Program-made: the position numbers and the translations under genes | Shown: positions 23,828 through 33,317 of the stretch, piece after piece | How positions within the stretch are numbered: position 1 is the first letter of the stretch | Layout of the letters: the number at the start of each line of letters is the position of its first letter | NCBI GenBank assembly: GCA_946403085.1 | Contig: CAMIYM010000001.1 | Location: 210,638 to 274,637, forward strand | Direction of reading: 5' to 3' | Length of the DNA: 64,000 nucleotides | Source of the DNA: an uncultured Clostridia bacterium | Lineage (GTDB): Bacteria > Bacillota > Clostridia > Saccharofermentanales > Saccharofermentanaceae | Notes under the pieces: model-generated | The model's database searches: none | Seen by the model: the letters and a program-made list of their open reading frames with translations, nothing else | What the model was told of the DNA's origin: nothing

Positions 23828-25153
23828 ATGGAAAACTCAGAAACATCTGTAAGACAGGTTAAGAGAAGTCACAGGATATTGAAAAGAGTTGCAATGGTAT
23901 TCGTTGCAATGATCTGCTGCCTTATTGCGACAGCATCAAGTTCCTGGTTCAGTGCCAAGAATGTCGTTGCAGTCCGTGGTGTTCCTGTCCTTATTAACCC
24001 GGTATCTCAGGAAGATATCAATAATGCCAAGAAAAAGAGAGACAATGCCAAGAAGGATGCAAAGAATGCAAAGGAAAAGATCTCTCAGTTAAAGGATCAG
24101 AAAGATCAGCTTACAGGTGAGCTTTCCAAGCTCAATCAGGCAAGCGTCGATCAGAAAGCACAGTATGAGCTTATCTATTCCCAGCTTCAGGGAGCTCTTG
24201 AAGCAAAGGCTGAAGCATTGGATGAATACATTGCAGCACAGGAACATCTTGAATCTCAGCAGAAGCTCTTCACAGACAGAATTACTGTCATGTTTGAATA
24301 TCAGAATAAATCCACACTGGAAGTTCTTCTTGAATCCAACAGCATCGCAGGCTTCTTCACAAATATGGAGGTTATAACTCTCATAGCTGATTCAGATGCC
24401 CAGGCGATCGACATGCTCCAGGTAGCATTGGATGATGCTGAACTTCAGGCAAACCTCAAGCTTCAGTACGCTGACGAGATGCAGAACATTGCAGATGAGA
24501 AGAAAAAGCAGCTTGACGAACTTGATCGCCTTATCCAGACTTCTGAGAAGACACTTGAAAAAGTTGATACAGATATCGACTCCCTCGAGAAGAAGGAAGA
24601 TGCGCTTGAAGCAGAAGCAAAGAGACTTGACGGTGAGATCAAGAAGCTTCAGAGTCAGTACAACAAGCAGCAGACGATCTACAGAGGCGGATCATCCGGT
24701 ACTTCCAAGTACAATGCAGGCGGAACGAAGACTACAGGCGGCGTTACTTTCCGCTGGCCCACATACAGTGCAAGCGTATCGTCTTATTTCGGATATAGAA
24801 TCCACCCTGTATATAAGACCAGGAAGTTCCACTCCGGTATTGATATCAGGGCAGGTTACGGAGACACGATCATGGCTGCAGCTTCAGGCACAGTTATCTA
24901 TGTTGAACAGCCTGTTAAGGGTCAGAACAAGGGCGGTACAGGATACGGCAACTATTGCATTATCGATCACGGCAACGGTTTCTCTACTCTTTATGGACAT
25001 GCAAGAAACATTTATGTCAAGAACGGACAGCATGTTAACCGCGGTCAGACAATAGGTGAAGTAGGAAGCACAGGTACTTCTACAGGTGCGCACCTCCACT
25101 TTGAGATCCGTATCGGCGGTGAAAGAGTCAATCCGCTTAACTATCTGCCATAA
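23828..25153 (+). CDS. M23 murein hydrolase with coiled coil (EnvC/PcsB-like activator partner of FtsEX)
   Basis: 441 residues from ATG 23828, supported by GAGG at 23818-23821; an in-frame ATG at 23816 overlaps the ftsX stop and is an alternative. A membrane or signal segment (~18-40) is followed by a long Lys/Glu/Gln-rich coiled coil (~55-290), a Gly/Thr linker, and a C-terminal LytM/M23 domain. Zinc ligands are intact: H-x3-D in 'HSGID' and H-x-H in 'HLHFE'. Active M23 peptidases cut peptide cross-links. Coupling to ftsEX fits EnvC or PcsB roles, with FtsX holding the coiled coil. Confidence 0.9.
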   Translation: MENSETSVRQVKRSHRILKRVAMVFVAMICCLIATASSSWFSAKNVVAVRGVPVLINPVSQEDINNAKKKRDNAKKDAKNAKEKISQLKDQKDQLTGELSKLNQASVDQKAQYELIYSQLQGALEAKAEALDEYIAAQEHLESQQKLFTDRITVMFEYQNKSTLEVLLESNSIAGFFTNMEVITLIADSDAQAIDMLQVALDDAELQANLKLQYADEMQNIADEKKKQLDELDRLIQTSEKTLEKVDTDIDSLEKKEDALEAEAKRLDGEIKKLQSQYNKQQTIYRGGSSGTSKYNAGGTKTTGGVTFRWPTYSASVSSYFGYRIHPVYKTRKFHSGIDIRAGYGDTIMAAASGTVIYVEQPVKGQNKGGTGYGNYCIIDHGNGFSTLYGHARNIYVKNGQHVNRGQTIGEVGSTGTSTGAHLHFEIRIGGERVNPLNYLP

Positions 25154-25159
25154 TCATCT

Positions 25160-25903
25160 ATGGACGACAGTTTCTACGATATTCTTGCTCTCCACTACGA
25201 TGATCTTCAGATAAACGGTGATACCACTGCCTGGGGACCATACATTTACAGTCTTATTAAAGATTATTGCAAGATAGATGATCCCTCTGTAACCGATCTT
25301 GGCTGCGGAACCGGTGTTGTAACCAATTATCTTGCTTCACAGGGGTTGGAAGTTACAGGTGTGGATCTGTCCCCCGACATGCTCTCCATTGCATCTTCAG
25401 GTGATGAGACAGGCACGGCACGCTGGATCTGCGCTGACATTACCGAATATGAGGGCCCTTCCTGCGGATGCTTTATATCGACAATGGATACTGTCGGTCA
25501 TATCACAGACAAAGACAGTCTTCAGAAAATGTTCGTATCTGTAGCAGAATGTCTTGAACAAGGCGGTGTATTCATTCTCGATACCACGACAAAGACTCAT
25601 TTTGAGAATTCTCTTGGTGAGAATGTCTTTTATGAAGACTACGATGACTTTACTCTTCTGTGGGTAAATCATTACGATAAGAAAGAAAAGATCAATCATG
25701 CCGAACTGACTCTTTTCGAGCTCTCAGAAGATGATCTTTACGAGAGATATGATGGTGAACTGACTGCAAGATTCTACTCTTCTGAAGAGATAGAAGAGAT
25801 GGCAGCTGCTGCAGGACTTAAGAAACTTGCCATTTTCGGTGAACTTAACAGGGAAGAGCCAGATGAAAAAGATGAGAGGATCTTCTTCGTATTCGGTAAA
25901 TAA
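25160..25903 (+). CDS. class I SAM-dependent methyltransferase
   Basis: 247 residues. The SAM loop 'VTDLGCGTGVVTNYLASQG' (~40-55) and acidic 'VTGVDLSPDML' follow the Rossmann-like class I pattern. The later half is acidic and not diagnostic. The start ATG 25160 has no clear ribosome site and lies 6 bases after the peptidase stop, so translation is probably coupled. The methyl acceptor cannot be inferred. Confidence 0.85.
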   Translation: MDDSFYDILALHYDDLQINGDTTAWGPYIYSLIKDYCKIDDPSVTDLGCGTGVVTNYLASQGLEVTGVDLSPDMLSIASSGDETGTARWICADITEYEGPSCGCFISTMDTVGHITDKDSLQKMFVSVAECLEQGGVFILDTTTKTHFENSLGENVFYEDYDDFTLLWVNHYDKKEKINHAELTLFELSEDDLYERYDGELTARFYSSEEIEEMAAAAGLKKLAIFGELNREEPDEKDERIFFVFGK

Positions 25904-25924
25904 TTTATATATTAGGAAATAACA

Positions 25925-26830
25925 ATGGCAGATAACGCATACTATGTACCGGGTGCACCCGAAGACTTAAAGAAAGACCATATCGTAAGAGCAGAAGGCC
26001 TGGGCGGTCTTGTTAAGTGTCTTTGTGTCAGTACAAGAAAAGTATGCGACACCGCGAGGATCATGCATCAGATGACACCTGCGGCAACTGCAGCTCTCGG
26101 GCGCTTTATGACAGGCTCGCTTCTTATTTCCGAGTCGATGAAGAATGAGGCTGATACTCAGACAACGATAATCAGGGGCGATGGTCCGCTGGAAGGCATG
26201 ACCTGTGTTACTGATTTCGGATTCAAGGTAAGGGCATATCCCATGGAGCCTGTTATCCCGACCGAATACCATAAGCCCGGAAAGATCAATGTCGGAGCTG
26301 CAGTAGGAAAGGGAAGCCTTACTGTTATCAGAGATATCGGTCTTAAGGAACCCTATGTCGGTGTATCCGAGCTCGTATCAGGCGAGATCGCTGAAGATTT
26401 TGCATATTACCTTGCCAAATCCGAACAGACTAAGAGCGTAATATCACTTGGTGTGCTTCTGGAACATGGCGAAGTAAGTGAAGCAGGCGGACTTATGGTC
26501 CAGCTTCTGCCGGGCGCCGGTGAAGATGAGATCTCTTATCTCGAAAAGAGGGCTTCAGGCTTCCCGGAAATATCATTCCTTCTTAAGGAAGGATTTACTC
26601 CTGCCCAGATCATCGACCTGTTCATGGGCGATCCTGACCTTAAGTACCTTGACGGACAGGAAGTTGAATTCAAGTGTAACTGCAGCAGGGAAAGAATGTT
26701 CTCAGGTCTTGCGGCATTAGGCAAAAAAGACCTGGAAGAGATCACAAAAGACGGCAAGCCCATAGAGACAGTCTGCCGATTCTGCAACAGTAAATATGTA
26801 TTTGAGCCTGAAGAGCTTAAAAACATATAA
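25925..26830 (+). CDS. hslO: redox-regulated chaperone Hsp33
   Basis: 301 residues, usual size. The C-terminal zinc switch is complete: C-x-C in 'KCNCSRERM' and C-x2-C in 'CRFCNSKY'. In reducing conditions the four cysteines hold zinc; oxidative unfolding exposes a chaperone surface that prevents aggregation. AGGAAA precedes ATG 25925. It ends 28 bases before the S10 operon promoter, with no clear terminator between. Confidence 0.95.
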   Translation: MADNAYYVPGAPEDLKKDHIVRAEGLGGLVKCLCVSTRKVCDTARIMHQMTPAATAALGRFMTGSLLISESMKNEADTQTTIIRGDGPLEGMTCVTDFGFKVRAYPMEPVIPTEYHKPGKINVGAAVGKGSLTVIRDIGLKEPYVGVSELVSGEIAEDFAYYLAKSEQTKSVISLGVLLEHGEVSEAGGLMVQLLPGAGEDEISYLEKRASGFPEISFLLKEGFTPAQIIDLFMGDPDLKYLDGQEVEFKCNCSRERMFSGLAALGKKDLEEITKDGKPIETVCRFCNSKYVFEPEELKNI

Positions 26831-26858
26831 AAATACAGGCAAAATTGTAAAAAAGTGC

Positions 26859-26887
26859 TTGCAAATCCCAATACATGATAGTAGAAT
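26859..26887 (+). promoter_or_regulatory. S10-spc operon promoter
   Basis: TTGCAA (26859-26864), 17-bp spacer, TAGAAT (26882-26887). Transcription should start near 26894, giving a leader of about 320 bases before rpsJ. Confidence 0.75.
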
Positions 26888-26893
26888 ACCATT

Positions 26894-27215
26894 CGCACGC
26901 GTCTATTTAGGGCGTATTTTGCCCTGAAACACGAGTGATAAGGCTTTGATAACGGAGATTGCCACGAGGTGATGCGCCAGCTGCGCGGAAGATCACGAGG
27001 TGGGGAACTTCGAAGGAGCCGAAGGCGGAGGATACGATCCGATGCCGTCTCAGGACCTCAAGTCCGGAGAGTCACAAGCAGTACGTTACTGCCCAGAGAA
27101 CCAAAGTGCCGCCAGAAGGTGGTAACTGGATAGTCTGGGTTTTTGAATGGAAAGCCAAGACACTCCCGACAGGGTTGAGAAAAAGAAATACAGCTTATAG
27201 AAGGAGGCCAACAAA
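26894..27215 (+). promoter_or_regulatory. structured S10 operon leader with attenuator hairpin
   Basis: This ~320-base untranslated leader holds many potential hairpins: AGGGC/GCCCT near 26910-26925, GTGAT-GCGC/GCGC-ATCAC (~26971-26998), GGAT/ATCC, GGAC/GTCC and GCAGTA/TACTGC (27078-27092). It ends in a nested stem CCCAGA-CCA-CCGCC / GGTGG-TGG-TCTGGG (27092-27139) followed by TTTTT (27140-27144), a plausible intrinsic terminator 72 bases before rpsJ. This suggests control by transcription attenuation, perhaps by a ribosomal protein. I cannot match it to a named riboswitch or leader family. The ORF that crosses it is not credible. Confidence 0.65.
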
Positions 27216-27533
27216 ATGGCAGCAAAGACAACAATGGTCAGAATTAAGCTCAAGGCTTATGATCACAAGATTCTCGACGAGAGCGCAAAGCTTATCGTAG
27301 ACGCACTTGCTCGTGACGATGCAAGCTTCTCCGGTCCTATCCCGCTCCCTACAGAGAAAGAGGTAGTAACGATCCTTCGTTCACCTCACGTAAATAAGGA
27401 TTCTCGTGAGCAGTTCGAGCAGAGAACACACAAGAGAATCATCGACGTCTACACACCGTCTTCCCAGACGATGGATGACATTGGCAAGCTTGACATGCCT
27501 GCAGGCGTTTCTATTGAAGTAAAGATCAAATAA
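27216..27533 (+). CDS. rpsJ: ribosomal protein S10
   Basis: 105 residues with the S10 pattern '[21 protein letters not shown]' at the N-terminus (written here in part) and '[20 protein letters not shown]' in the middle. 30S head protein, also the NusE antitermination factor in other bacteria. AAGGAGG precedes ATG 27216. First gene of the S10-spc operon, after a long structured leader; a 108-base gap follows. Confidence 0.97.
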   Translation: MAAKTTMVRIKLKAYDHKILDESAKLIVDALARDDASFSGPIPLPTEKEVVTILRSPHVNKDSREQFEQRTHKRIIDVYTPSSQTMDDIGKLDMPAGVSIEVKIK

Positions 27534-27641
27534 GAACGTTTGTGGCTTAAATCGGTATCAAGGAACGCCAAGCCCTGATCACCGAGGTCACGTTCTCGGG
27601 AAACCGTTGAACCAATAACCTAAATAGGAGGAAAGAACTTT
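27534..27641 (+). other. structured gap between rpsJ and rplC
   Basis: The 108 bases are unusually long for this compact operon. A hairpin CCGAG (27582-27586) / CTCGG (27595-27599) is visible, then the rplC ribosome site AGGAGG. No T-run follows, so a translation-level or processing role is more likely than termination. Confidence 0.35.
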
Positions 27642-28268
27642 ATGACGAAATTCATCATTGGCAGAAAGTCCGGCATGACACAGTTGTTCGATGACAACGG
27701 TAACGTTATTCCGGCAACCGTTATAAGCTGCGAGCCTATGTACGTGCTCCAGAACAAGACGGTAGAGACTGACGGATACAAGGCCTGCAAAGTAGGCACA
27801 GGTTCCATCAGAGCAAAGCTTGTAAACAAGCCTGACGCAGGACAGTTCAAGAAGGCTGACGTTGAGCCTAAGAGAATTATCCGCGAGTTCACACCCGACG
27901 AGGAGTACAGCCTCGGCCAGGAGATCAAAGTTTCCGATATGTTCGCAGTCGGCGATAAGGTTGACGTAAGCGGCGTATCCAAGGGTAAGGGATTCCAGGG
28001 CAACATCAAGCGTCACGGACAGAAGGGTGGTCCTTCAGGCCACGGCTCAATGTATCACAGAAGAGTCGGTTCCATGGGCGCTACTTCCACACCCGGTAGA
28101 GTTGTACCTGGTAAGAAGATGCCTGGACATATGGGCGCAGTTAATTGCACAGTACAGAACCTTAGCGTTGTCATGGTTGACGGCGAGAGAGGAATCCTCG
28201 TAATCAGAGGAGCTATCCCCGGTCCTAAGGGCGGCATCGTAACAGTACAGAATACTGTTAAGGCATAA
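27642..28268 (+). CDS. rplC: ribosomal protein L3
   Basis: 208 residues. Opens 'FIIGRKSGMTQLFDDNGNVIP', and contains the loop 'GQKGGPSGHGSMYHRRVGSMG' region that reaches the peptidyl transferase centre. Assembly-initiating 50S protein. GGAGG precedes ATG 27642. Second gene of the operon. Confidence 0.97.
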   Translation: MTKFIIGRKSGMTQLFDDNGNVIPATVISCEPMYVLQNKTVETDGYKACKVGTGSIRAKLVNKPDAGQFKKADVEPKRIIREFTPDEEYSLGQEIKVSDMFAVGDKVDVSGVSKGKGFQGNIKRHGQKGGPSGHGSMYHRRVGSMGATSTPGRVVPGKKMPGHMGAVNCTVQNLSVVMVDGERGILVIRGAIPGPKGGIVTVQNTVKA

Positions 28269-28285
28269 GACGGAGGAACATAATA

Positions 28286-28909
28286 ATGGCTAAAATTGAT
28301 GTTAAAGATTTGACAGGTGCCGTTAAGGGTTCCATCGAGCTTTCCGATGAGATTTTCGGCATCGAGCCCAACGAAGTTGCAATGTCTACAGTAGTTAGAA
28401 ACCAGCTTGCAAACAGAAGACAGGGCACACAGAAGACAAAGACAAGAAGCGAAGTATCCGGCGGCGGTAAGAGACCTTACAGACAGAAGGGTACAGGTAG
28501 AGCTCGTCACGGTTCAACACGTTCCGCACAGTATGTTGGCGGCGGAATCATCTTTGGACCCAACCCCAGATCATACAGCTACACAGTACCTAAGAAGGTT
28601 AAGAGACTTGCACTTAAGTCTGCTCTTTCTTCAAAGGTTGCTGATCAGAAGTTGATCGTTATCGAGAACATGGATCTTTCTGAAGTAAAGACAGCTACAG
28701 TTGCTAAGGCTCTTAAGGCTATCGGCGCTGGTGAGTCTTCACTCATCGTTCTTGAGGGCGTAAACAGAAACGCAGAGCTCTCTGCAAGAAATATCAAGGA
28801 TGTTAAGACAGCTTTGGTTAACACAATCAATGTTATGGACATCCTTAAGTATGACAGCTTTGTTGCTACAAAGGCTGCAGTTGAGAAGATCGAGGAGGTA
28901 TACAAGTAA
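28286..28909 (+). CDS. rplD: ribosomal protein L4
   Basis: 207 residues. The extended exit-tunnel loop is recognisable in 'RSEVSGGGKRPYRQKGTGRA', residues ~53-72. 50S protein; in enterobacteria it also represses its own operon, so it is one candidate effector for the leader attenuator seen upstream of rpsJ (inference). The stop overlaps the rplW ATG. Confidence 0.97.
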   Translation: MAKIDVKDLTGAVKGSIELSDEIFGIEPNEVAMSTVVRNQLANRRQGTQKTKTRSEVSGGGKRPYRQKGTGRARHGSTRSAQYVGGGIIFGPNPRSYSYTVPKKVKRLALKSALSSKVADQKLIVIENMDLSEVKTATVAKALKAIGAGESSLIVLEGVNRNAELSARNIKDVKTALVNTINVMDILKYDSFVATKAAVEKIEEVYK

Positions 28910-29262
28910 TGAAGTCCCCCTATGATGTAATCATTAAGCCCATCATCACAGAGAAGACGATGGCTAGCACAGAAGAGGGCAAGTACACTTTTGTAGTTGC
29001 ACCTGACGCTGAGAAGCCTGAGATCAAGGCAGCAGCTGAGAAGCTCTTCGGTGTAAAGGTACTTTCCGTTAACGTTGCAAACTTCGACGGTAAGGTTAAG
29101 AGACTCAGAAACAAGCCCGGTAAGACAGCTGCTTACAAGAAGGCAGTAGTTACAATCGCTACAGATTCTGTTGAGGCTACATACCTCGGCAAGGGCGGCA
29201 AGGCTGTAAAGACCGGAACAAAGAACAAGACATCAATCGAAGAATTCGGTTTTGGTCAGTAA
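28909..29262 (+). CDS. rplW: ribosomal protein L23
   Basis: 117 residues, slightly longer than the ~96 of many bacteria because of a C-terminal basic tail. 'DVIIKPIITEKTM' opens the protein, the L23 signature. It lines the tunnel exit where SRP and trigger factor dock. The ATG overlaps the rplD stop by one base. Confidence 0.95.
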   Translation: MKSPYDVIIKPIITEKTMASTEEGKYTFVVAPDAEKPEIKAAAEKLFGVKVLSVNVANFDGKVKRLRNKPGKTAAYKKAVVTIATDSVEATYLGKGGKAVKTGTKNKTSIEEFGFGQ

Positions 29263-29285
29263 TGTAATCAAGGAGAGAAATTAAA

Positions 29286-30116
29286 ATGGCAGTAAAAACA
29301 TTTAAACCTACTTCTCCCGCAGTTCGTGGAATGGCCATAGCTGACTATTCCGTTCTTACAAAGAAGGACCCGGAGAAGAGCCTTCTTAAGTCAAGGAAGA
29401 AGAGCGGTGGCCGTAACTCTTATGGCCGTATCACGGTTCGTCATATCGGCGGCGGTAACCGTACAAAGCTCAGAGTAATCGATTGGAAGCGTGACAGAGT
29501 AGGAATCCCTGCTACAGTCAAGGCAATCGAATATGATCCTAACAGAACAGCTTACTTGGCACTCATCCAGTATGTTGATGGTGTTAAGTCCTACATCCTC
29601 GCTCCCGAGGGCCTCAAGGTAGGTCACAAGGTTGAGAGCGGTCCGGATGCAGATATCCTTAACGGTAACGTTCTTCCTATTTCATCTATCCCGGTTGGTA
29701 CAGTTATCTGCTGCGTAGAGATGAATCCCGGCAAGGGCGCACAGCTCGTTAGAACAGCAGGTGCTTCCGCACAGCTCATGGCTAAGGAGAATGGCTTCGC
29801 TCAGATCCGTCTCCCTTCCGGTGAGGTTCGTATGGTACCTGAGAAGTGCCGCGCAATGATCGGTTCAATCGGTAATGCAGAGCACGAGAACGTTAAGCTC
29901 GGTAAAGCTGGTAAGTCCAGACATGCTGGTGTAAGACCTGCAGTTAGAGGTGTTGTAATGAACCCTAACGATCACCCTCATGGCGGTGGTGAAGGTAAGT
30001 CTCCTATCGGTCTCCCTGGCCCTGTTACACCTTGGGGTGTTCCTACATTGGGTAAGAAGACACGTAATAAGAAGAAGCAGTCCAGCAAGTATATTGTTAA
30101 GTCGAGAAAGGCATAA
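29286..30116 (+). CDS. rplB: ribosomal protein L2
   Basis: 276 residues, standard. Contains '[18 protein letters not shown]', '[17 protein letters not shown]' and the C-terminal '[13 protein letters not shown]' stretch with the functionally important histidines. Subunit-association and peptidyl transferase support protein of the 50S. AAGGAGAG precedes ATG 29286. Confidence 0.97.
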   Translation: MAVKTFKPTSPAVRGMAIADYSVLTKKDPEKSLLKSRKKSGGRNSYGRITVRHIGGGNRTKLRVIDWKRDRVGIPATVKAIEYDPNRTAYLALIQYVDGVKSYILAPEGLKVGHKVESGPDADILNGNVLPISSIPVGTVICCVEMNPGKGAQLVRTAGASAQLMAKENGFAQIRLPSGEVRMVPEKCRAMIGSIGNAEHENVKLGKAGKSRHAGVRPAVRGVVMNPNDHPHGGGEGKSPIGLPGPVTPWGVPTLGKKTRNKKKQSSKYIVKSRKA

Positions 30117-30128
30117 GGAGGCAGTTCA

Positions 30129-30410
30129 ATGAGTAGATCAACCAAAAAGGGCTATTACGTTCAGGACGCTCTCATGAAGAAGGTCCAGGCATTGAATGAT
30201 GCTAACGACAAGAAGATCATCCAGACTTGGTCTAGATCATCAACGATCTTCCCTGAATTCGTCGGCCACACAATCGCAGTATATGACGGTCACAAGCATG
30301 TTCCGGTATACGTCACTGAGGACATGGTAGGACATAAGCTTGGCGAGTTCGCACCTACACGTAAGTTCGGCGGCCACACAAGCAACGAGAAGTCCGCTTC
30401 TAACTCATAA
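30129..30410 (+). CDS. rpsS: ribosomal protein S19
   Basis: 93 residues, standard. '[18 protein letters not shown]' at the start and '[20 protein letters not shown]' at the end are typical. 30S head protein next to S13. AAGGAGG lies upstream. The rplV ribosome site directly follows its stop. Confidence 0.97.
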   Translation: MSRSTKKGYYVQDALMKKVQALNDANDKKIIQTWSRSSTIFPEFVGHTIAVYDGHKHVPVYVTEDMVGHKLGEFAPTRKFGGHTSNEKSASNS

Positions 30411-30423
30411 GGAGGAAATTTCT

Positions 30424-30900
30424 GTGGAAAAGATTATTTTAAGCAGAGACAATATTGAGAAGAACCGCGAGAAGATCCTCGAAGCTTATGCGGCACCTTC
30501 CAAGTCTTCAAATAAGCTCCCCACTCCTACAAAGAAGCAGAGAAAGCTTCTCGGAATGGGAAGAGACAGAGGAACAGCAACAGCTAAGTACATTAGAATT
30601 GCTCCCCGTAAGGTAAGAGTAGTTGCTAATCTCATCAAGGGTAAGTCTTTAGATGATGCTTATGCTATCCTCACATACACTCCCAAGGCAGCATCCCCTG
30701 TTCTTGCTAAGGTTCTGAAGTCTGCTGAAGCTAACGCTGTAAACAACTTCGACCTCTCCAGAGACAAGCTTTATGTTGCTGAGTGCATTTCCAACCCCGG
30801 CCCTGTGCTCAAGAGATACATCCCTAGAGCAAGAGGTTCGGCAAGTTCGATCAAGAAGAGAACAAGTCACATCACTGTAGTTCTCAAGGAAAGGGTATAA
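30424..30900 (+). CDS. rplV: ribosomal protein L22 with N-terminal extension
   Basis: 158 residues from GTG 30424, supported by GGAGG at 30411-30415, against the usual ~110. The normal L22 begins near residue 51 ('[20 protein letters not shown]'). The leading ~50 residues are basic and carry '[18 protein letters not shown]'. The core tunnel-loop region is intact. No internal start with its own ribosome site is seen near residue 50, so the extension is probably real. Confidence 0.93.
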   Translation: MEKIILSRDNIEKNREKILEAYAAPSKSSNKLPTPTKKQRKLLGMGRDRGTATAKYIRIAPRKVRVVANLIKGKSLDDAYAILTYTPKAASPVLAKVLKSAEANAVNNFDLSRDKLYVAECISNPGPVLKRYIPRARGSASSIKKRTSHITVVLKERV

Positions 30901-30912
30901 GGAGGTTTAAGC

Positions 30913-31662
30913 ATGGGTCAGAAAGTTAACCCGAATGGACTTAGAGTAGGCGTTATCGATGACTGGAGCTCACACTGGTATGCCGACAAGAATACCTTTT
31001 CTGATTGTCTTGTCGAAGATCAGAAGATCCGTGAGTTCGTTTTGAAGGCAGTAGAGCCTATCGCAAGAGGCAACGCTAAGAAGCCCGTAGATGAGAGCCG
31101 CACAAATGTTGCTGGCGTTTCAAAGGTCATCATCGACCGTAAGGGCACAGACAGAATCAACGTTATTGTTAAGACAGCTCGTCCTTCACTCGTAGGTGGA
31201 GACAAGGGCTCAGGAAGAATGGCTCTTAAGGATGCTCTTGAGAAGGAATTCAACAAGAACGTATCCAAGGATAAGAAGAGAACTTTCACTGTTGATATCG
31301 AAGTTATCAAGAACAGTGATACAGATGCACTCCTCGTTGCTCAGAACATCGCTTCTCAGCTCGAGAACCGTGCAAGCTTCAGAAGAGCTATGAAGAGAGC
31401 AATGCAGATGGCTATGAAGCAGCCCGGCATTCTCGGAATCAAGACAAAGTGCTCCGGCCGTTTGGGCGGTGCCGAGATCGCAAGATCCGAGACATATCAC
31501 GAGGGCACAATCCCGCTTCAGACTCTTCGCGCAGATATCGACTATGGTTTTGCTGAGGCAAAGACAACATACGGTATCATCGGCGTAAAGGTTTGGATCT
31601 ACAAGGGTGAAGTATTCGGCCAGAAGAGCCAGTCAAAGAAGTCTGAAGGAGGAAAAGCTTAA
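30913..31662 (+). CDS. rpsC: ribosomal protein S3
   Basis: 249 residues, somewhat long owing to a Lys/Ser-rich C-tail. '[20 protein letters not shown]' starts the protein; a KH domain and '[16 protein letters not shown]' follow. It lines the mRNA entry channel. Its stop overlaps the rplP ATG (TAATG). Confidence 0.97.
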   Translation: MGQKVNPNGLRVGVIDDWSSHWYADKNTFSDCLVEDQKIREFVLKAVEPIARGNAKKPVDESRTNVAGVSKVIIDRKGTDRINVIVKTARPSLVGGDKGSGRMALKDALEKEFNKNVSKDKKRTFTVDIEVIKNSDTDALLVAQNIASQLENRASFRRAMKRAMQMAMKQPGILGIKTKCSGRLGGAEIARSETYHEGTIPLQTLRADIDYGFAEAKTTYGIIGVKVWIYKGEVFGQKSQSKKSEGGKA

Positions 31663-32093
31663 TGTTACTTCCTAAGAGAACAAAGTATAGAAAGCAGCAG
31701 AGAGGCCGCATGAAGGGCCAGGCTCACCGCGGCAACTTCGTAGCTTACGGTGATTACGGTCTTCAGGCTCTTGAACCCTGCTGGATCAAGTCAAATCAGA
31801 TCGAAGCTGCACGTATCGCAATCAACAGATATGTAAAGCGTGGCGGTAAGGTATGGATCAAGATCTTCCCTGACAAGCCGGTATCAAAGAAGCCTGCACA
31901 GGTCCGAATGGGTTCAGGTAAGGCAGCAAATGAGTACTGGTGCGCAGTAGTAAGACCTGGAAGAGTTCTTTTCGAGATCGCAGGTGTTACTGAAGAGCAG
32001 GCAAGAGAAGCTATGAGACTTGCTGGTCACAAGCTCCCTTGCAAGACAAAGTTTATCGCAAAGGTAAAGGAGGAAAGCACAAATGAAGGTTGA
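31662..32093 (+). CDS. rplP: ribosomal protein L16
   Basis: 143 residues, standard. '[24 protein letters not shown]' type start (shown in part) and '[12 protein letters not shown]' are diagnostic. 50S protein near the A-site tRNA. Overlaps rpsC by one base and rpmC by 11 bases. Confidence 0.97.
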   Translation: MLLPKRTKYRKQQRGRMKGQAHRGNFVAYGDYGLQALEPCWIKSNQIEAARIAINRYVKRGGKVWIKIFPDKPVSKKPAQVRMGSGKAANEYWCAVVRPGRVLFEIAGVTEEQAREAMRLAGHKLPCKTKFIAKVKEESTNEG

Positions 32094-32283
32094 AGAAATC
32101 CGCAAGATGTCTGACGAAGAGCTTTCAAATGAGCTCGCCTCTTTGAAGGAAGAGCTTTTCAAGCTCAGATTCCAGCACGCAACAAACCAGCTCGACAATC
32201 CTGCACAGATTGCACAGGTTAAGCGTGATATCGCAAGAGTATTGACAATTAAGCGCGAGAAGCAGCTCGCTGCTAATAAGTAA
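32083..32283 (+). CDS. rpmC: ribosomal protein L29
   Basis: 66 residues, two long helices with '[20 protein letters not shown]', the L29 signature. Surrounds the tunnel exit with L23. Its ATG lies inside the rplP 3' end, preceded by AAGGAGG in that gene. Confidence 0.95.
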   Translation: MKVEEIRKMSDEELSNELASLKEELFKLRFQHATNQLDNPAQIAQVKRDIARVLTIKREKQLAANK

Positions 32284-32297
32284 GGAGGAGACGGCAA

Positions 32298-32555
32298 ATG
32301 GCTGAGAGAAATTTAAGAAAAACCAGAGTCGGTCTCGTTACATCCGACAAGATGGATAAGACGATCACAGTTTCCGTCGTAGAGCACGTTAAGCACCCTC
32401 TTTACGGAAAGATCATGAAGAGAACCTACAAGCTTAAGGCACACGATGAGAACAACGATGCTCACATGGGCGATAAGGTTGAGGTTATGGAGACACGCCC
32501 TATTTCCAAGGATAAGCGTTGGAGACTCGTAAGTGTCGTTGAGAAGGCTAAGTAA
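32298..32555 (+). CDS. rpsQ: ribosomal protein S17
   Basis: 85 residues, OB-fold. '[21 protein letters not shown]' (in part) and '[18 protein letters not shown]' match S17. Early-assembly 30S protein. AAGGAGG precedes ATG 32298. Confidence 0.97.
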   Translation: MAERNLRKTRVGLVTSDKMDKTITVSVVEHVKHPLYGKIMKRTYKLKAHDENNDAHMGDKVEVMETRPISKDKRWRLVSVVEKAK

Positions 32556-32579
32556 GGCGATTAAAGGAGGATATATCAG

Positions 32580-32948
32580 ATGATTCAGGTTGAATCCAGA
32601 CTCAGATCTGCCGACAATACCGGAGCAAAAGAGCTTCTCTGCATCAAAGTTTTGGGCGGCTCTTGGAGAAAGTATGCCAACATTGGCGATGTTATCGTTT
32701 GCTCCGTAAAGAGCGCTGCTCCCGGCGGCATGGTCAAGAAGGGTGATGTTGTTAAAGCTGTTGTTGTACGTTCCAAGCAGGGCGTAAGACGTAACGACGG
32801 TTCTTATATTAAGTTTGACGAGAATGCGGCTGTCATCATTAAGGAAGACAAGAATCCCCGCGGAACTCGTATCTTTGGACCCATAGCAAGAGAGTTAAGA
32901 GATAAGGACTACATGAAGATCTTATCTCTCGCTCCGGAAGTTCTTTAA
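32580..32948 (+). CDS. rplN: ribosomal protein L14
   Basis: 122 residues, standard. '[19 protein letters not shown]' and '[20 protein letters not shown]' are typical L14 stretches. 50S protein at the subunit interface. AAAGGAGG precedes the ATG. Traditional first gene of the spc segment. Confidence 0.97.
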   Translation: MIQVESRLRSADNTGAKELLCIKVLGGSWRKYANIGDVIVCSVKSAAPGGMVKKGDVVKAVVVRSKQGVRRNDGSYIKFDENAAVIIKEDKNPRGTRIFGPIARELRDKDYMKILSLAPEVL

Positions 32949-32960
32949 GGAGGTATAGAC

Positions 32961-33314
32961 ATGGCTAAGAGTAGTGTTCATGTAAAGAAAGACGACCAGG
33001 TCATTGTCATTTCCGGCAAGGACAAGGGCGCTCAGGGTAAGGTTCTCATGGTAGATGAGAAGAAGGGCAGAGTTTACGTAGAAGGCGTAAACATGGTCAA
33101 GAAGCATCAGAAGGCTAGATCTCAGACAGCTCCTTCCGGAATTGTTGAGAGAGAAGGTTCCATCGATGCATCTAACGTAATGCTCGTTGACCCCAAGACA
33201 GGCAAGCCCACAAGAGTAGGCTACCGTATTAACGAAGACGGTTCCAAGTCCAGGATCGCTAAGAGATCCGGCGAGGTCATCGATACCGTTTCTAAGGCTA
33301 AGAAGGGGGAGTAA
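32961..33314 (+). CDS. rplX: ribosomal protein L24
   Basis: 117 residues with an N-terminal KOW motif 'DDQVIVISGKDKGAQGKVL'. 50S assembly initiator. AAGGAGG precedes ATG 32961; rplE follows after 3 bases. Confidence 0.96.
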   Translation: MAKSSVHVKKDDQVIVISGKDKGAQGKVLMVDEKKGRVYVEGVNMVKKHQKARSQTAPSGIVEREGSIDASNVMLVDPKTGKPTRVGYRINEDGSKSRIAKRSGEVIDTVSKAKKGE

Positions 33315-33317
33315 TCA

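Noticed and set aside
26930..27090. Lysine or similar riboswitch in the S10 leader
   Set aside because: Short GCCGAAG- and GGAG-like pieces resemble conserved riboswitch parts, but order and spacing do not fit, and the downstream genes are ribosomal.
26959..27300. 113-residue ORF in the S10 leader
   Set aside because: It overlaps the structured leader and the start of rpsJ, has no ribosome site, and has an unlike codon pattern.
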